Source: an uncultured Planctomycetaceae bacterium (GTDB lineage Bacteria; Planctomycetota; Planctomycetia; Pirellulales; Thermoguttaceae). From it: a DNA stretch of 6,102 bases. Below the pieces are notes generated by a model. That model had not been told where the DNA came from, did no database searches, and worked only from the letters and a program-made list of their open reading frames with translations. The stretch lies in assembly GCA_947307005.1 (NCBI GenBank), contig CAMZHY010000242.1, positions 1 to 6,102 on the forward strand, given 5' to 3'. The position numbers and the translations under genes were made by a program. How positions within the stretch are numbered: the stretch's first letter is position 1; every line of letters starts with the position of its first letter. Below are positions 1 to 5,786 of the stretch, one piece after another.

Positions 1-1174
1 TTCCTTCCGGAACGTCCCACGTCAGGACGCCGTTTTTGAAGTTCGCGGTCAGATCGATCGCCTTCGCGGGATCGTAAGCGCCGACGGAATCGAATCGGGC
101 GGGCTCGACGGCGGGCGCCCACTGGTATTCGCTCCAGAGCGGGTGGGGCGTCTCGTGCATCTTCGCGAGAGTCTGGTTGAAGACCTGGTTGACGACGGGG
201 GTCGCTTCGAGCGTGACGGACGAAATTCCCGAGTCGCGGTCGCTCGTTACGACGAGTTCAAATTCGGACGCTTCCGTCGCGTTGAAGCTCGCGGTTACGG
301 GCGCGTAAGGAATGAAGCCGACGTTGAGCGCGGCGTTGTAGCGGCTGATCGGGAACGCGATTAGCTTTTCTTTTTTCCCGTCGACGACGGCGAAAAGCTC
401 CGCGGTCGCGACGAGCGGCTGGTTGCGGAATTCGACGACGACGCCGCGCGCCGTAAAGGGTTTTTCCGATTTAATCGCAATCGCGACGGGCGTTTTCGCC
501 TTCAGGTCGTAGCCGCCTTTGGCGTTGGCGACGATTTTTTGACCGTACCCTTCGGGCGCGGGATACGCGAGGACTTGGACGTCCTGATATTCTTCTTTGA
601 TTTCGTGACCGAACTCCGGTTTCGCGAGTTTGAGTTCGACTTTGCCGGGACCTTTAACGAGCGTTTCGCTCTTCACGAGATAGCGCATCGCCGCGTCGTA
701 TTTGACCCAAGGGCCGCCCGACTGGCTCCATCCGGGCGAGTTGAAAATACCGACTTCGACTCCGATTTCAGAGCCCGTTTTGAACGCCTGATGGACGATT
801 TCCCACCATTCGTCGGAGAAGAAGCGAACCGGACCGGTCGGAACGTCGTCCTGACCGATGTCGCCGATGTAAGCGCGGTCGATTCCGACGGACTTCATGG
901 CGATCAGGTCTTTCGCCACGCCTTCGCGCGACGAGTTGCCGGAAAGCCAGTACCAGTAGGCTCCAGTGCGAACCTTGCCGGCGGGATTGAGGAAATCGGC
1001 GAGGAGCGTCTCGCGATCCGGCGAGGTAGGAAGCTGATTCGTCTGCTCCGGCATCTTATGCGAAAACTTGAGATCGTTTGCGCGCTGAGCGTACAGCGGC
1101 GCGCAGGTCGCGAGCGCAAACGCCGCGACGAGCGTCGCGCAAAGCGCGAGGGAACGCCCGGAATGGGTTGACAT
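1..1174 (-). CDS. Exported GH106-type glycoside hydrolase (alpha-L-rhamnosidase-like), 3' end outside window
   Basis: The reading frame is open from the ATG at 1174 to the left edge, giving 391 codons with no stop. Residues 1-29 look like a signal peptide: a hydrophobic core (about 8-22) and a possible cut after A29 in PLYA-Q. A Cys at 24 (LATC) is not a good lipobox. From about residue 56 the protein resembles the start of GH106 catalytic domains: F61-NP, GAYWYWLSGN at 71-80, DLIAMKSVGIDRAYIGDIG at 89-107, then FNSPGWSQSGGPWV at 144-157. The TWDVPEG at the window edge matches the WxVPxG strand before the next barrel segment. Known GH106 enzymes remove alpha-L-rhamnose from plant polysaccharides; full-length members are usually over 900 residues, so more than half is missing and the catalytic acids cannot be checked. 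It probably acts in the periplasm or outside the cell. A weak AGAAAGG lies 8 nt upstream. A related GH2-like glycosidase is the alternative. The specific substrate is inferred. Confidence 0.8.
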   Translation of the reverse strand, partial: MSTHSGRSLALCATLVAAFALATCAPLYAQRANDLKFSHKMPEQTNQLPTSPDRETLLADFLNPAGKVRTGAYWYWLSGNSSREGVAKDLIAMKSVGIDRAYIGDIGQDDVPTGPVRFFSDEWWEIVHQAFKTGSEIGVEVGIFNSPGWSQSGGPWVKYDAAMRYLVKSETLVKGPGKVELKLAKPEFGHEIKEEYQDVQVLAYPAPEGYGQKIVANAKGGYDLKAKTPVAIAIKSEKPFTARGVVVEFRNQPLVATAELFAVVDGKKEKLIAFPISRYNAALNVGFIPYAPVTASFNATEASEFELVVTSDRDSGISSVTLEATPVVNQVFNQTLAKMHETPHPLWSEYQWAPAVEPARFDSVGAYDPAKAIDLTANFKNGVLTWDVPEG

Positions 1175-1254
1175 CGAAAGCGCCTTTCTAATTCAAGGGT
1201 GATTCTTCCTAGAAGACCGTCGACGCTTTCGCGCGTCGAAACGATCTCCGAATA

Positions 1255-1266
1255 TTGCAATTGCAA
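1255..1266. promoter_or_regulatory. TTGCAATTGCAA palindrome at the minus-strand start site (candidate operator)
   Basis: This is a perfect 12-nt palindrome made of two TTGCAA units, lying just downstream of the minus-strand -10 box and over its predicted start point. A further TTGCAA (1354-1359) lies inside the spacer of the opposing promoter. That placement suits a repressor site shared by both genes, but no regulator is identified. Confidence 0.35.
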
Positions 1267-1268
1267 GC

Positions 1269-1297
1269 ATTATAACAGGCGTAATTTGCATTTGCCA
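1269..1297 (-). promoter_or_regulatory. Promoter for the GH106-type gene
   Basis: On the minus strand a perfect TATAAT (1274-1269) is preceded, after a 17-nt spacer, by the weak -35 hexamer TGGCAA (1297-1292). The predicted start is near 1262, giving a leader of about 88 nt. The poor -35 suggests dependence on an activator or low basal activity. This is a sequence-based prediction only. Confidence 0.5.
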
Positions 1298-1337
1298 CAT
1301 CTTTTCCCAGAGATTTTTCTTTGACGACGTCCTTTTC

Positions 1338-1367
1338 TTGACGCCAAGAATATTTGCAATCTATAAT
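1338..1367 (+). promoter_or_regulatory. Promoter for the NagX-like gene
   Basis: TTGACG (1338-1343), an 18-nt spacer and a perfect TATAAT (1362-1367) form a strong sigma70-type promoter with a start near 1374. It decides the gene start downstream: an in-frame ATG at 1354 lies within this spacer, so it would not be on the transcript. Confidence 0.75.
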
Positions 1368-1380
1368 CGTTAGGAGAAAT

Positions 1381-1394
1381 GGCGAAATTTCGCC
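1381..1394. promoter_or_regulatory. GGCGAAATTTCGCC palindrome in the 5' leader (candidate operator)
   Basis: This is a perfect 14-nt palindrome about 8 to 21 nt downstream of the predicted start point of the NagX-like transcript. The position suits a repressor operator. As RNA it could form only a 5-bp stem with a tight loop, so a DNA-binding role is more plausible than a terminator. No known regulator consensus was recognised. Confidence 0.35.
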
Positions 1395-1437
1395 TGTAAT
1401 ATCGACTAGTCTTTCAAACTCGACTTTCGAGGTCGCC

Positions 1438-3243
1438 ATGAGCAAAAAGAAACGCAATCGATCGCAGACAACCTACTCCGATCCGCGTTACGACGAATAC
1501 GTCGGCGAGCTAGATCGCCAATCGTACCGTCGATCGGAGATCGCGTCCAAACCGAGTCGTTCGTATGACGACGAACCGTCGTATGAAGAAAACGACTCGA
1601 CGTCAATCCAAGAGGAGGTTCGCCGCCGCGCCTCCAAACGCCTCGCGTCTCTCGACGCGCTCCGCGGAATCAACATGCTCTGCATTATCGGGCTGGCGAC
1701 GCTCATAACTTACATTTGCAATCTTACCCTTGAAGATTTCCGCGTCCTTGGCGACGGCGCCTACGAAGCCGCGAAATCTTTCCGCATGAGTTGGCCCGGT
1801 CCGAGTCCCGAAACGATCGCAAAGCACATGGATCACGTTCAGTGGAACGGCGTCCTTCATCACGATACGATTTTCCCGCTTTTCCTCTTCCTCGCGGGCG
1901 TTTCGTTTCCGTTCTCGTTCCGAAAGCAGCGCGCCAACGGGCGCCCGATGTGGCGGGTGATTCTCAAAGCGCTCTGGCGTGGAATCGCGCTCGTTATTCT
2001 CGGAATTATCTACTCAAACAAGGTGACTTTCGACTTCGCCCACATTCGCTATATGGGCGTGCTCCAGCACATCGGGCTGGCGTGGATGTTCGCCGCGTTC
2101 ATTTACATGGCGCTCTCGAAACACACGAAGACGCTTCTTACCCTCAGCGCCCTTATCCTCGTCTCTTACTGGCTCGTCGTCGCGCTTGTGCCCGCGCCCG
2201 ACGTCGCGCCGAAGGAGGCCTTTTCGAAAGACGCGTATATGCAGCGCGCCAAGGAGCTGTTCAAAGTTCAGAAACCGTACGGTCTAACGGAAGAAGAACA
2301 AGCCGTCGCTGAAAACGGGACGGCGTCCGAGACCGGCGGCGAAGAGGGCGCGACCGAAGGCGGCGAGACCGCGACTGAAACGAAAACCGCCGAAACGAAG
2401 CGTCCGTTCCAGTTCGTTCCTCTCTTTGAGAACAACAGCCTGCCGGGGTTTGACGATCCGGACTATCCTGAAATCGGAACCGTCGCGCACAACCTGCTCC
2501 CCGAAGGGTGCTTCGTCAACTATCTCGACCGTAAACTGGTCCCGGGCAAGCTGTATCATCAGCCTCGTTCCGTCGAGCGCGATCTCGCGACCGGCAAGCT
2601 CTACTCGGTTAAGGGCGAAGGCGACGAGAAAGAAAGAACGGAGATTACGGAATACGACCCCGCGCTCTATCGCGATCTTCGCGACCCGGAAGGACTTGCG
2701 TCGACTTGGCCCGCGATCGTGACCGCGCTCCTTGGCATGATTTTCGGCGGCGTTCTCTGCCGTGAAAACAACGTCTGCTCGAAATGGCGAAAGTTCTTTA
2801 CGCTCGTTCTCGGCGGCGTCGTTCTCGTCGCGATCGGCTTCGCGTGGCACCTCGTCTTCCCGATCAACAAGAACCTCTGGAACAGTTCTTTCGTCTGCTT
2901 TGTCGGCGGCTATTCCGCGCTGGCGCTGGCGCTCTTCTACCTTGTGATCGACGTCTTCCCGCTCCGATGGCTCGGATTCCCCTTCGCGGTCGTCGGCATG
3001 AACTCGATAACGATCTTCCTCGCGAAGCGCATTATCGTCTTCACGAGCATGCGCGACTTCTTCTTTGCGGACGCGATTGAGCGCTTCGTGCCGACGTCGC
3101 GGAAGATTATCGACGAAAGCGGCGCCGAAGTTCTCCTTGAAACCGGCGCGTTCCAAGATATCGCGACGGTCGTCGCCGGACTGATCGTCTCGTGGTGCTT
3201 CGTCTTCTGGCTCTACCGTCGCCGCATCTTCCTGAGGGTCTAA
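1438..3243 (+). CDS. DUF5009/COG4299 (NagX-like) membrane acyltransferase-type protein
   Basis: This 601-residue multi-pass inner-membrane protein belongs to the family that includes bacterial NagX and the human lysosomal heparan-alpha-glucosaminide N-acetyltransferase. Family marks are SLDALRG at 71-77 opening membrane segment 1, and HVQWNGVLHHD at 133-143 followed by IFPLFLFLAG. Here His133 aligns with the acetyl-accepting His of the human enzyme. Further marks are LVPGKLY near 367-373, DPEGLASTWPAI from 416, FPINKNLWNSSF from 474 and GMNSITIFLAKRII near 520-533. I count about ten hydrophobic segments. Typical bacterial members have roughly 370-400 residues. The extra length is a charged N-terminus (1-70) and a large loop (about 256-418) with a Glu/Thr/Gly-rich stretch at 292-321. 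I chose the ATG at 1438 because GAGGT lies 4 nt upstream and the ATG at 1354 is inside the promoter. The likely role is transferring acetyl groups to sugars across the membrane; the actual substrate is unknown. Confidence 0.88.
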   Translation: MSKKKRNRSQTTYSDPRYDEYVGELDRQSYRRSEIASKPSRSYDDEPSYEENDSTSIQEEVRRRASKRLASLDALRGINMLCIIGLATLITYICNLTLEDFRVLGDGAYEAAKSFRMSWPGPSPETIAKHMDHVQWNGVLHHDTIFPLFLFLAGVSFPFSFRKQRANGRPMWRVILKALWRGIALVILGIIYSNKVTFDFAHIRYMGVLQHIGLAWMFAAFIYMALSKHTKTLLTLSALILVSYWLVVALVPAPDVAPKEAFSKDAYMQRAKELFKVQKPYGLTEEEQAVAENGTASETGGEEGATEGGETATETKTAETKRPFQFVPLFENNSLPGFDDPDYPEIGTVAHNLLPEGCFVNYLDRKLVPGKLYHQPRSVERDLATGKLYSVKGEGDEKERTEITEYDPALYRDLRDPEGLASTWPAIVTALLGMIFGGVLCRENNVCSKWRKFFTLVLGGVVLVAIGFAWHLVFPINKNLWNSSFVCFVGGYSALALALFYLVIDVFPLRWLGFPFAVVGMNSITIFLAKRIIVFTSMRDFFFADAIERFVPTSRKIIDESGAEVLLETGAFQDIATVVAGLIVSWCFVFWLYRRRIFLRV

Positions 3244-3274
3244 TCCGTCCGTAACGGCTTCGTTCGTAGAATTG

Positions 3275-3313
3275 AAAAAACGCCGCGACGCTGTTTTGCG
3301 CCGCGGCGTTTTT
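3275..3313 (+). terminator. Intrinsic terminator after the NagX-like gene
   Basis: The arm CGCCGCG (3281-3287) pairs with CGCGGCG (3302-3308), extended inside by CGC/GCG around a TGTTTT loop with one internal mismatch. It is flanked by A6 (3275-3280) and T5 (3309-3313), so the stem can extend through A-U pairs. The A and T flanks mean it could also work on the minus strand. It starts 31 nt after the stop codon and should isolate the next gene. Confidence 0.88.
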
Positions 3314-3346
3314 CTTTACGACGTCAAAAGTTCGCGCCCTACAATA

Positions 3347-3376
3347 TTGACGCGTTCCAAGACGCCGTGATATAAT
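3347..3376 (+). promoter_or_regulatory. Promoter for the DUF7309/DUF6930-like gene
   Basis: TTGACG (3347-3352), an 18-nt spacer and TATAAT (3371-3376) match the NagX-like promoter in both hexamers and spacing. The start is predicted near 3383, giving a leader of about 130 nt. A CGCGATCGCG palindrome (3377-3386) covers the predicted start point and could be an operator, though such GC palindromes arise easily by chance. Confidence 0.75.
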
Positions 3377-3398
3377 CGCGATCGCGTCGTTGAGGGAA

Positions 3399-3485
3399 AT
3401 GAAACCTAGACGGCCTTTTGTCGGTCCCTTGACGACGGAAAGCGACGTTCGTTTTTCGCGTCCGAGACAGATTCCAAAGTTTTGA
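3399..3485 (+). CDS. Possible 28-codon upstream ORF in the leader
   Basis: An ATG at 3399 opens 28 codons ending in TGA at 3483-3485, 27 nt before the main gene. The peptide begins MKPRRPFVGP and is rich in Arg and Pro, with no run of one amino acid of the kind seen in attenuators. GAGGG (3392-3396 region) precedes it, but only about 2 nt from the ATG, which is closer than normal. It lies fully within the predicted transcript. It may be a translated leader peptide or a chance ORF; I favour chance slightly. Confidence 0.22.
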   Translation: MKPRRPFVGPLTTESDVRFSRPRQIPKF

Positions 3486-3512
3486 TTTTTTTTAGACGTT
3501 CGACTGAAGACT

Positions 3513-4766
3513 ATGATGAAAAAACGCCTTTACGATCTCGCCTACCAGTTTCGCAAGTCAAAGATTTGGAAAAAAATGCGCGAGGACGAGTTGTTCGCCG
3601 TCGAACTCGACGACGGAGACGTCGGATATTGCATTGTCATGGGAAGCGGCGGCGAACACGTCGCTTTGGCGGTTTATCCCGGCGCGCTCGCGTTGTCGTC
3701 GCTTCGGAGAATCAAGGACGGTTTCGAGATGGATTCCGACGCGCCGTTTTTGCAAGACTCCGTCCAGTGTTGTCTCGAAGAAAAGGACGAGCTGCCGCCG
3801 GAAGAAGTAGACGAAATCAGGTCGTATTGCAAGACCTACGGCGCTCCGTTCCGCTCTCCGCTTCCTACTTTTCTCCGCGTCTCGCCTTGCCGTCTTTTGT
3901 CTTTCCCAAGGGAGGAAAAGGATTGGAAGACGATCGAGACCGCCCTGTCGGTTCTCGTTAAAATCGCGGAAGTTATCGATAAGAAGGGGACTCGCGGTAA
4001 AGACGAACTCGGTTTAATTCCCATCGACCTCGGCGTCGACGGAGAGTCGTACGCGCTAGACGGCGTTCAAAACGCGGCGACGGAAGGCGAAACGACGATT
4101 CCGCTCTTTAGCGTCGTCGACGGTCGACTCCAATCGAAACGCGTCGCGCTTCCTCCTTATCAAGACCTGTTCGCGACCCCTCCGACTCGTTTTGACGACG
4201 ACGCTATCGCGCGGTTAAAGCAGATGAAACAGAAGGGCGTTTACGAGTGCGAAGCAAGGCGGTTGCCCGACGCTTTGGTCGAGGATCAAACCGATCCCGA
4301 CAACCCGCCGTATATGCCGACGTTCCTTTTTCTCGTCGGAGGCGACAAGAAAAGAAATCCCGCTTCGTCCGCCTCGAACGTTCCTATGTACGATCCGAAC
4401 GTCATGCTGAGCGATTTCGTTAATTACCTGTTGCAAGAGGGCGTCTATCCGACAAAAATCAAGGTTCGAACCGAAGAAACAAAAACGTTGCTCGAAGAGT
4501 TTTGCCGACGCGCGAATATCCGTCTGGAAATAGCGAGCCGCTTAAAGAAACTAGACGAAACGTGCGAACGTTTGACGGAAAACCTCGCCTCGCACAATTC
4601 TGTCCTCGACCTTATTATCAGCGTGACGAGAGATTCGAGCGTCGATGAAATCCGTCGACTTCCAAGCGGACTTCTCGACGAAATCAGATTTGCTCTTGAA
4701 AAGCCGGAAATCGCGGATCAGCTGCCTGAAGACGTCGCCGTGAAACTCATGCTCGCGGGACTGTAG
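3513..4766 (+). CDS. Soluble protein resembling the DUF7309/DUF6930 group, function unknown
   Basis: This 417-residue protein has no signal peptide or membrane segment and is probably cytoplasmic. Residues 6-57 (LYDLAYQFRKSKIWKKM, then ELFAVELDDGDVGYCIVMG and GEHVALAVYPG) recall the N-terminal domain of DUF7309 proteins. Residues about 267-355 (YMPTFLFLVGGDKK; LLQEGVYPTKIKVRTEETKTLLEEFC; LEIASRLKKLDETCERL) recall DUF6930, a domain often found with it or with pRiA4b ORF-3-like domains. These assignments are from memory of the family pattern, not a search. The C-terminus (360-417) is a helical Leu/Glu-rich extension. ATGs at 3513 and 3516 compete; the Shine-Dalgarno match is weak for both (GAAGA at 3506-3510). 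The gene has its own promoter and terminators, so it appears monocistronic. Its biochemical role is not known and no catalytic motif is evident. Confidence 0.82.
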   Translation: MMKKRLYDLAYQFRKSKIWKKMREDELFAVELDDGDVGYCIVMGSGGEHVALAVYPGALALSSLRRIKDGFEMDSDAPFLQDSVQCCLEEKDELPPEEVDEIRSYCKTYGAPFRSPLPTFLRVSPCRLLSFPREEKDWKTIETALSVLVKIAEVIDKKGTRGKDELGLIPIDLGVDGESYALDGVQNAATEGETTIPLFSVVDGRLQSKRVALPPYQDLFATPPTRFDDDAIARLKQMKQKGVYECEARRLPDALVEDQTDPDNPPYMPTFLFLVGGDKKRNPASSASNVPMYDPNVMLSDFVNYLLQEGVYPTKIKVRTEETKTLLEEFCRRANIRLEIASRLKKLDETCERLTENLASHNSVLDLIISVTRDSSVDEIRRLPSGLLDEIRFALEKPEIADQLPEDVAVKLMLAGL

Positions 4767-4814
4767 TCGCCGTAGAAATCAGACCCGTCGCGCCGATCTT
4801 TCCGAAACCCGGTC

Positions 4815-4850
4815 GCCGTCGGAGTTTGCGAACGCGCAAACGCCGACGGC
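4815..4850 (+). terminator. Long hairpin downstream of the DUF7309/DUF6930-like gene
   Basis: GCCGTCGG (4815-4822) pairs with CCGACGGC (4843-4850). After one A/G mismatch, GTTTGCG (4824-4830) pairs with CGCAAAC (4835-4841), closing an AACG loop. This 15-bp stem has no T-run of its own but runs directly into the next hairpin. It may protect the 3' end or act with the second stem. Confidence 0.6.
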
Positions 4851-4884
4851 AAACGCCCGAAGAGGGCGTTTTTCTCTTTTTTTT
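4851..4884 (+). terminator. Intrinsic terminator with T-rich tail
   Basis: AAACGCCC (4851-4858) pairs with GGGCGTTT (4864-4871) around a GAAGA loop. A long T-rich tail follows to 4884, with T5, CTC and then T8. This is a classic rho-independent terminator for the plus-strand gene ending at 4766, directly abutting the preceding hairpin. Confidence 0.88.
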
Positions 4885-4885
4885 G

Positions 4886-4929
4886 AAAAAAATTTCCCCG
4901 CGCCCCGTTCTCGAGACTCTATGAGGGGA
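4886..4929 (-). terminator. Weak candidate terminator for the XRE gene
   Basis: Read on the minus strand, TCCCC (4929-4925) can pair with GGGGA (4899-4895) across a loop containing a TCTCGAGA palindrome. A run of seven T (4892-4886) follows. The stem is only 5 bp with a long loop, so this is a weak call. A separate short hairpin, CGACGA/TCGTCG at 4934-4949, lies between it and the stop codon. Confidence 0.28.
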
Positions 4930-4976
4930 GACGCGACGAGTTCTCGTCGGAGAAATGCGAAAACGCCGCGGTCGTC

Positions 4977-5486
4977 TCAGTCGTCAAAGTAGTCGTCTTC
5001 AAGATCGAACTCTTCGTCGTCTTCGCCGTCGTCGTCGTCAAAATCGTCTTCGGCGGAAGCGATGAGCGTGACGGGCTCGGGCGCCGGAGTTTGCGGCGCC
5101 TTGGAAGCGGCCGCTTTGGTCGCCGCCGCGCGTTCGGCGTCGCAGCGACGGACGAGTTCGCGAACGAACTCGACGGCGTCGCTTCGGGTTTCGTCGGGAA
5201 GCTTCCGGAGAATGGAAAGCGCGTATTCGAGCGCGGCGTCGCGTCGCGCGTTCGGGTCGTCCGTATTCTCCTGGAACATTTCGCCCTCGCCCTTTAAAAT
5301 CCATTCCATGTTGGCGTTGTATTCGTCGCGGATGATGCGAATCCGTCCCTCCGGGACGGGCGCCGCGCCTTTTTCCCATGCGGAAACGACGCCGTTTTTA
5401 ACGCCGATTTTGTTGCCAAACTGGTCCTGAGTGAGCTTTAACGTCGTTCGTAATTCCCTAATTCGCTTTCCGATGGAGGAAGCCAT
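4977..5486 (-). CDS. XRE-family helix-turn-helix regulator with acidic C-terminal tail
   Basis: The protein has 169 residues from the ATG at 5486. Residues 5-38 form a Cro/C1-type helix-turn-helix: IGKRIRELRTTLKLTQDQFG, IGVKNGVVSAWEKG, with the recognition helix near 31-38. The motif NMEWILKGEGEMF (59-71) is typical of phage-repressor-like XRE proteins in which a WLxxGEGxMF segment follows the DNA-binding domain. Residues 78-115 are probably helical and may dimerise. An Ala/Pro-rich linker (116-138) leads to a tail (147-169) in which 17 of 23 residues are Asp or Glu. No peptidase-like Ser/Lys pair was recognised, so LexA-type self-cleavage is not supported. A TTG at 5501 could extend the frame by five codons, but GAGG (5497-5494) sits 7 nt before the ATG, which decides the start. 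It probably binds DNA in its own upstream region, shared with the divergent gene at 5787; this is inferred. Confidence 0.88.
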   Translation of the reverse strand: MASSIGKRIRELRTTLKLTQDQFGNKIGVKNGVVSAWEKGAAPVPEGRIRIIRDEYNANMEWILKGEGEMFQENTDDPNARRDAALEYALSILRKLPDETRSDAVEFVRELVRRCDAERAAATKAAASKAPQTPAPEPVTLIASAEDDFDDDDGEDDEEFDLEDDYFDD

Positions 5487-5555
5487 ATTCACGCCTCGCA
5501 AATAAGCGCGTCGGAGAAAACCTGCGCGCGATTGACAGAATCAAACTACGCCGAC

Positions 5556-5584
5556 ATTCTAGCGCTTACGCCCCGGCCCGACAA
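5556..5584 (-). promoter_or_regulatory. Promoter for the XRE regulator gene
   Basis: On the minus strand TTGTCG (5584-5579), a 17-nt spacer and TAGAAT (5561-5556) form a fair sigma70-type promoter. The start is predicted near 5549, with a leader of about 62 nt before the ATG at 5486. Confidence 0.5.
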
Positions 5585-5656
5585 GACCGATCTTCCCTAA
5601 ATCCACAAATTACCGACGCTCGCGCCCGATCCGAACGATCGACGCCGTCCTTGCGC

Positions 5657-5685
5657 TTGCGTCGCAACCTATAAACCGTTATAAT
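5657..5685 (+). promoter_or_regulatory. Promoter for the membrane-anchored protein gene
   Basis: A perfect TATAAT (5680-5685) follows a weak -35 TTGCGT (5657-5662) with a 17-nt spacer; the start is predicted near 5692, giving a leader of about 95 nt. The -35 lies inside an inverted repeat, TTGCG (5651-5655) and CGCAA (5663-5667), a possible operator. The rest of the 300-nt gap (5487-5786) holds the opposing promoter and a GCGTT-GCG-AACGC repeat (5705-5717), but no further gene that I can support. Confidence 0.55.
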
Positions 5686-5786
5686 CGTTACGGCGATTTG
5701 ACGCGCGTTGCGAACGCTAAATTCGCGACCTCGCGGTCATTTCCTTCCGACTCCGATTGACAGACAAAAAATAAATGGAGCGTCCA

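Noticed and set aside
539..1171. Plus-strand ORF of 210 codons over the glycosidase
   Set aside because: It lies antisense to the GH106-type frame, which has a signal peptide and family motifs; the plus-strand product shows none.
1354..1437. Extended start of the NagX-like protein at the ATG at 1354
   Set aside because: That ATG is within the promoter spacer and upstream of the predicted transcript start; the ATG at 1438 has a GAGGT before it and begins a sensible basic N-terminus.
1209..1457. Minus-strand ORF of 82 codons spanning the first divergent promoter region
   Set aside because: It overlaps both promoters and the start of the NagX-like gene and shows no protein-like pattern or ribosome site.
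2311..2400. GAG/GCG/ACC-rich stretch considered as a tandem repeat
   Set aside because: It encodes a Glu/Thr/Gly-rich linker in frame and has no constant unit length, so it is low-complexity coding sequence and not a DNA repeat array.
2284..3156. Long minus-strand ORF (290 codons) opposite the NagX-like gene
   Set aside because: Its product is charged and low in complexity (Arg, Glu, Ala) with no domain pattern, while the plus strand encodes a clear family protein. It is an antisense frame kept open by codon bias.
5487..5501. TTG start at 5501 for the XRE regulator
   Set aside because: The ATG at 5486 has GAGG at 7-nt spacing, whereas the TTG would place that Shine-Dalgarno sequence inside the coding region.
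5758..5763. Perfect TTGACA hexamer just before the gene at 5787
   Set aside because: There is no -10 box at 16-18 nt; that position falls on the ribosome-binding site and start codon.
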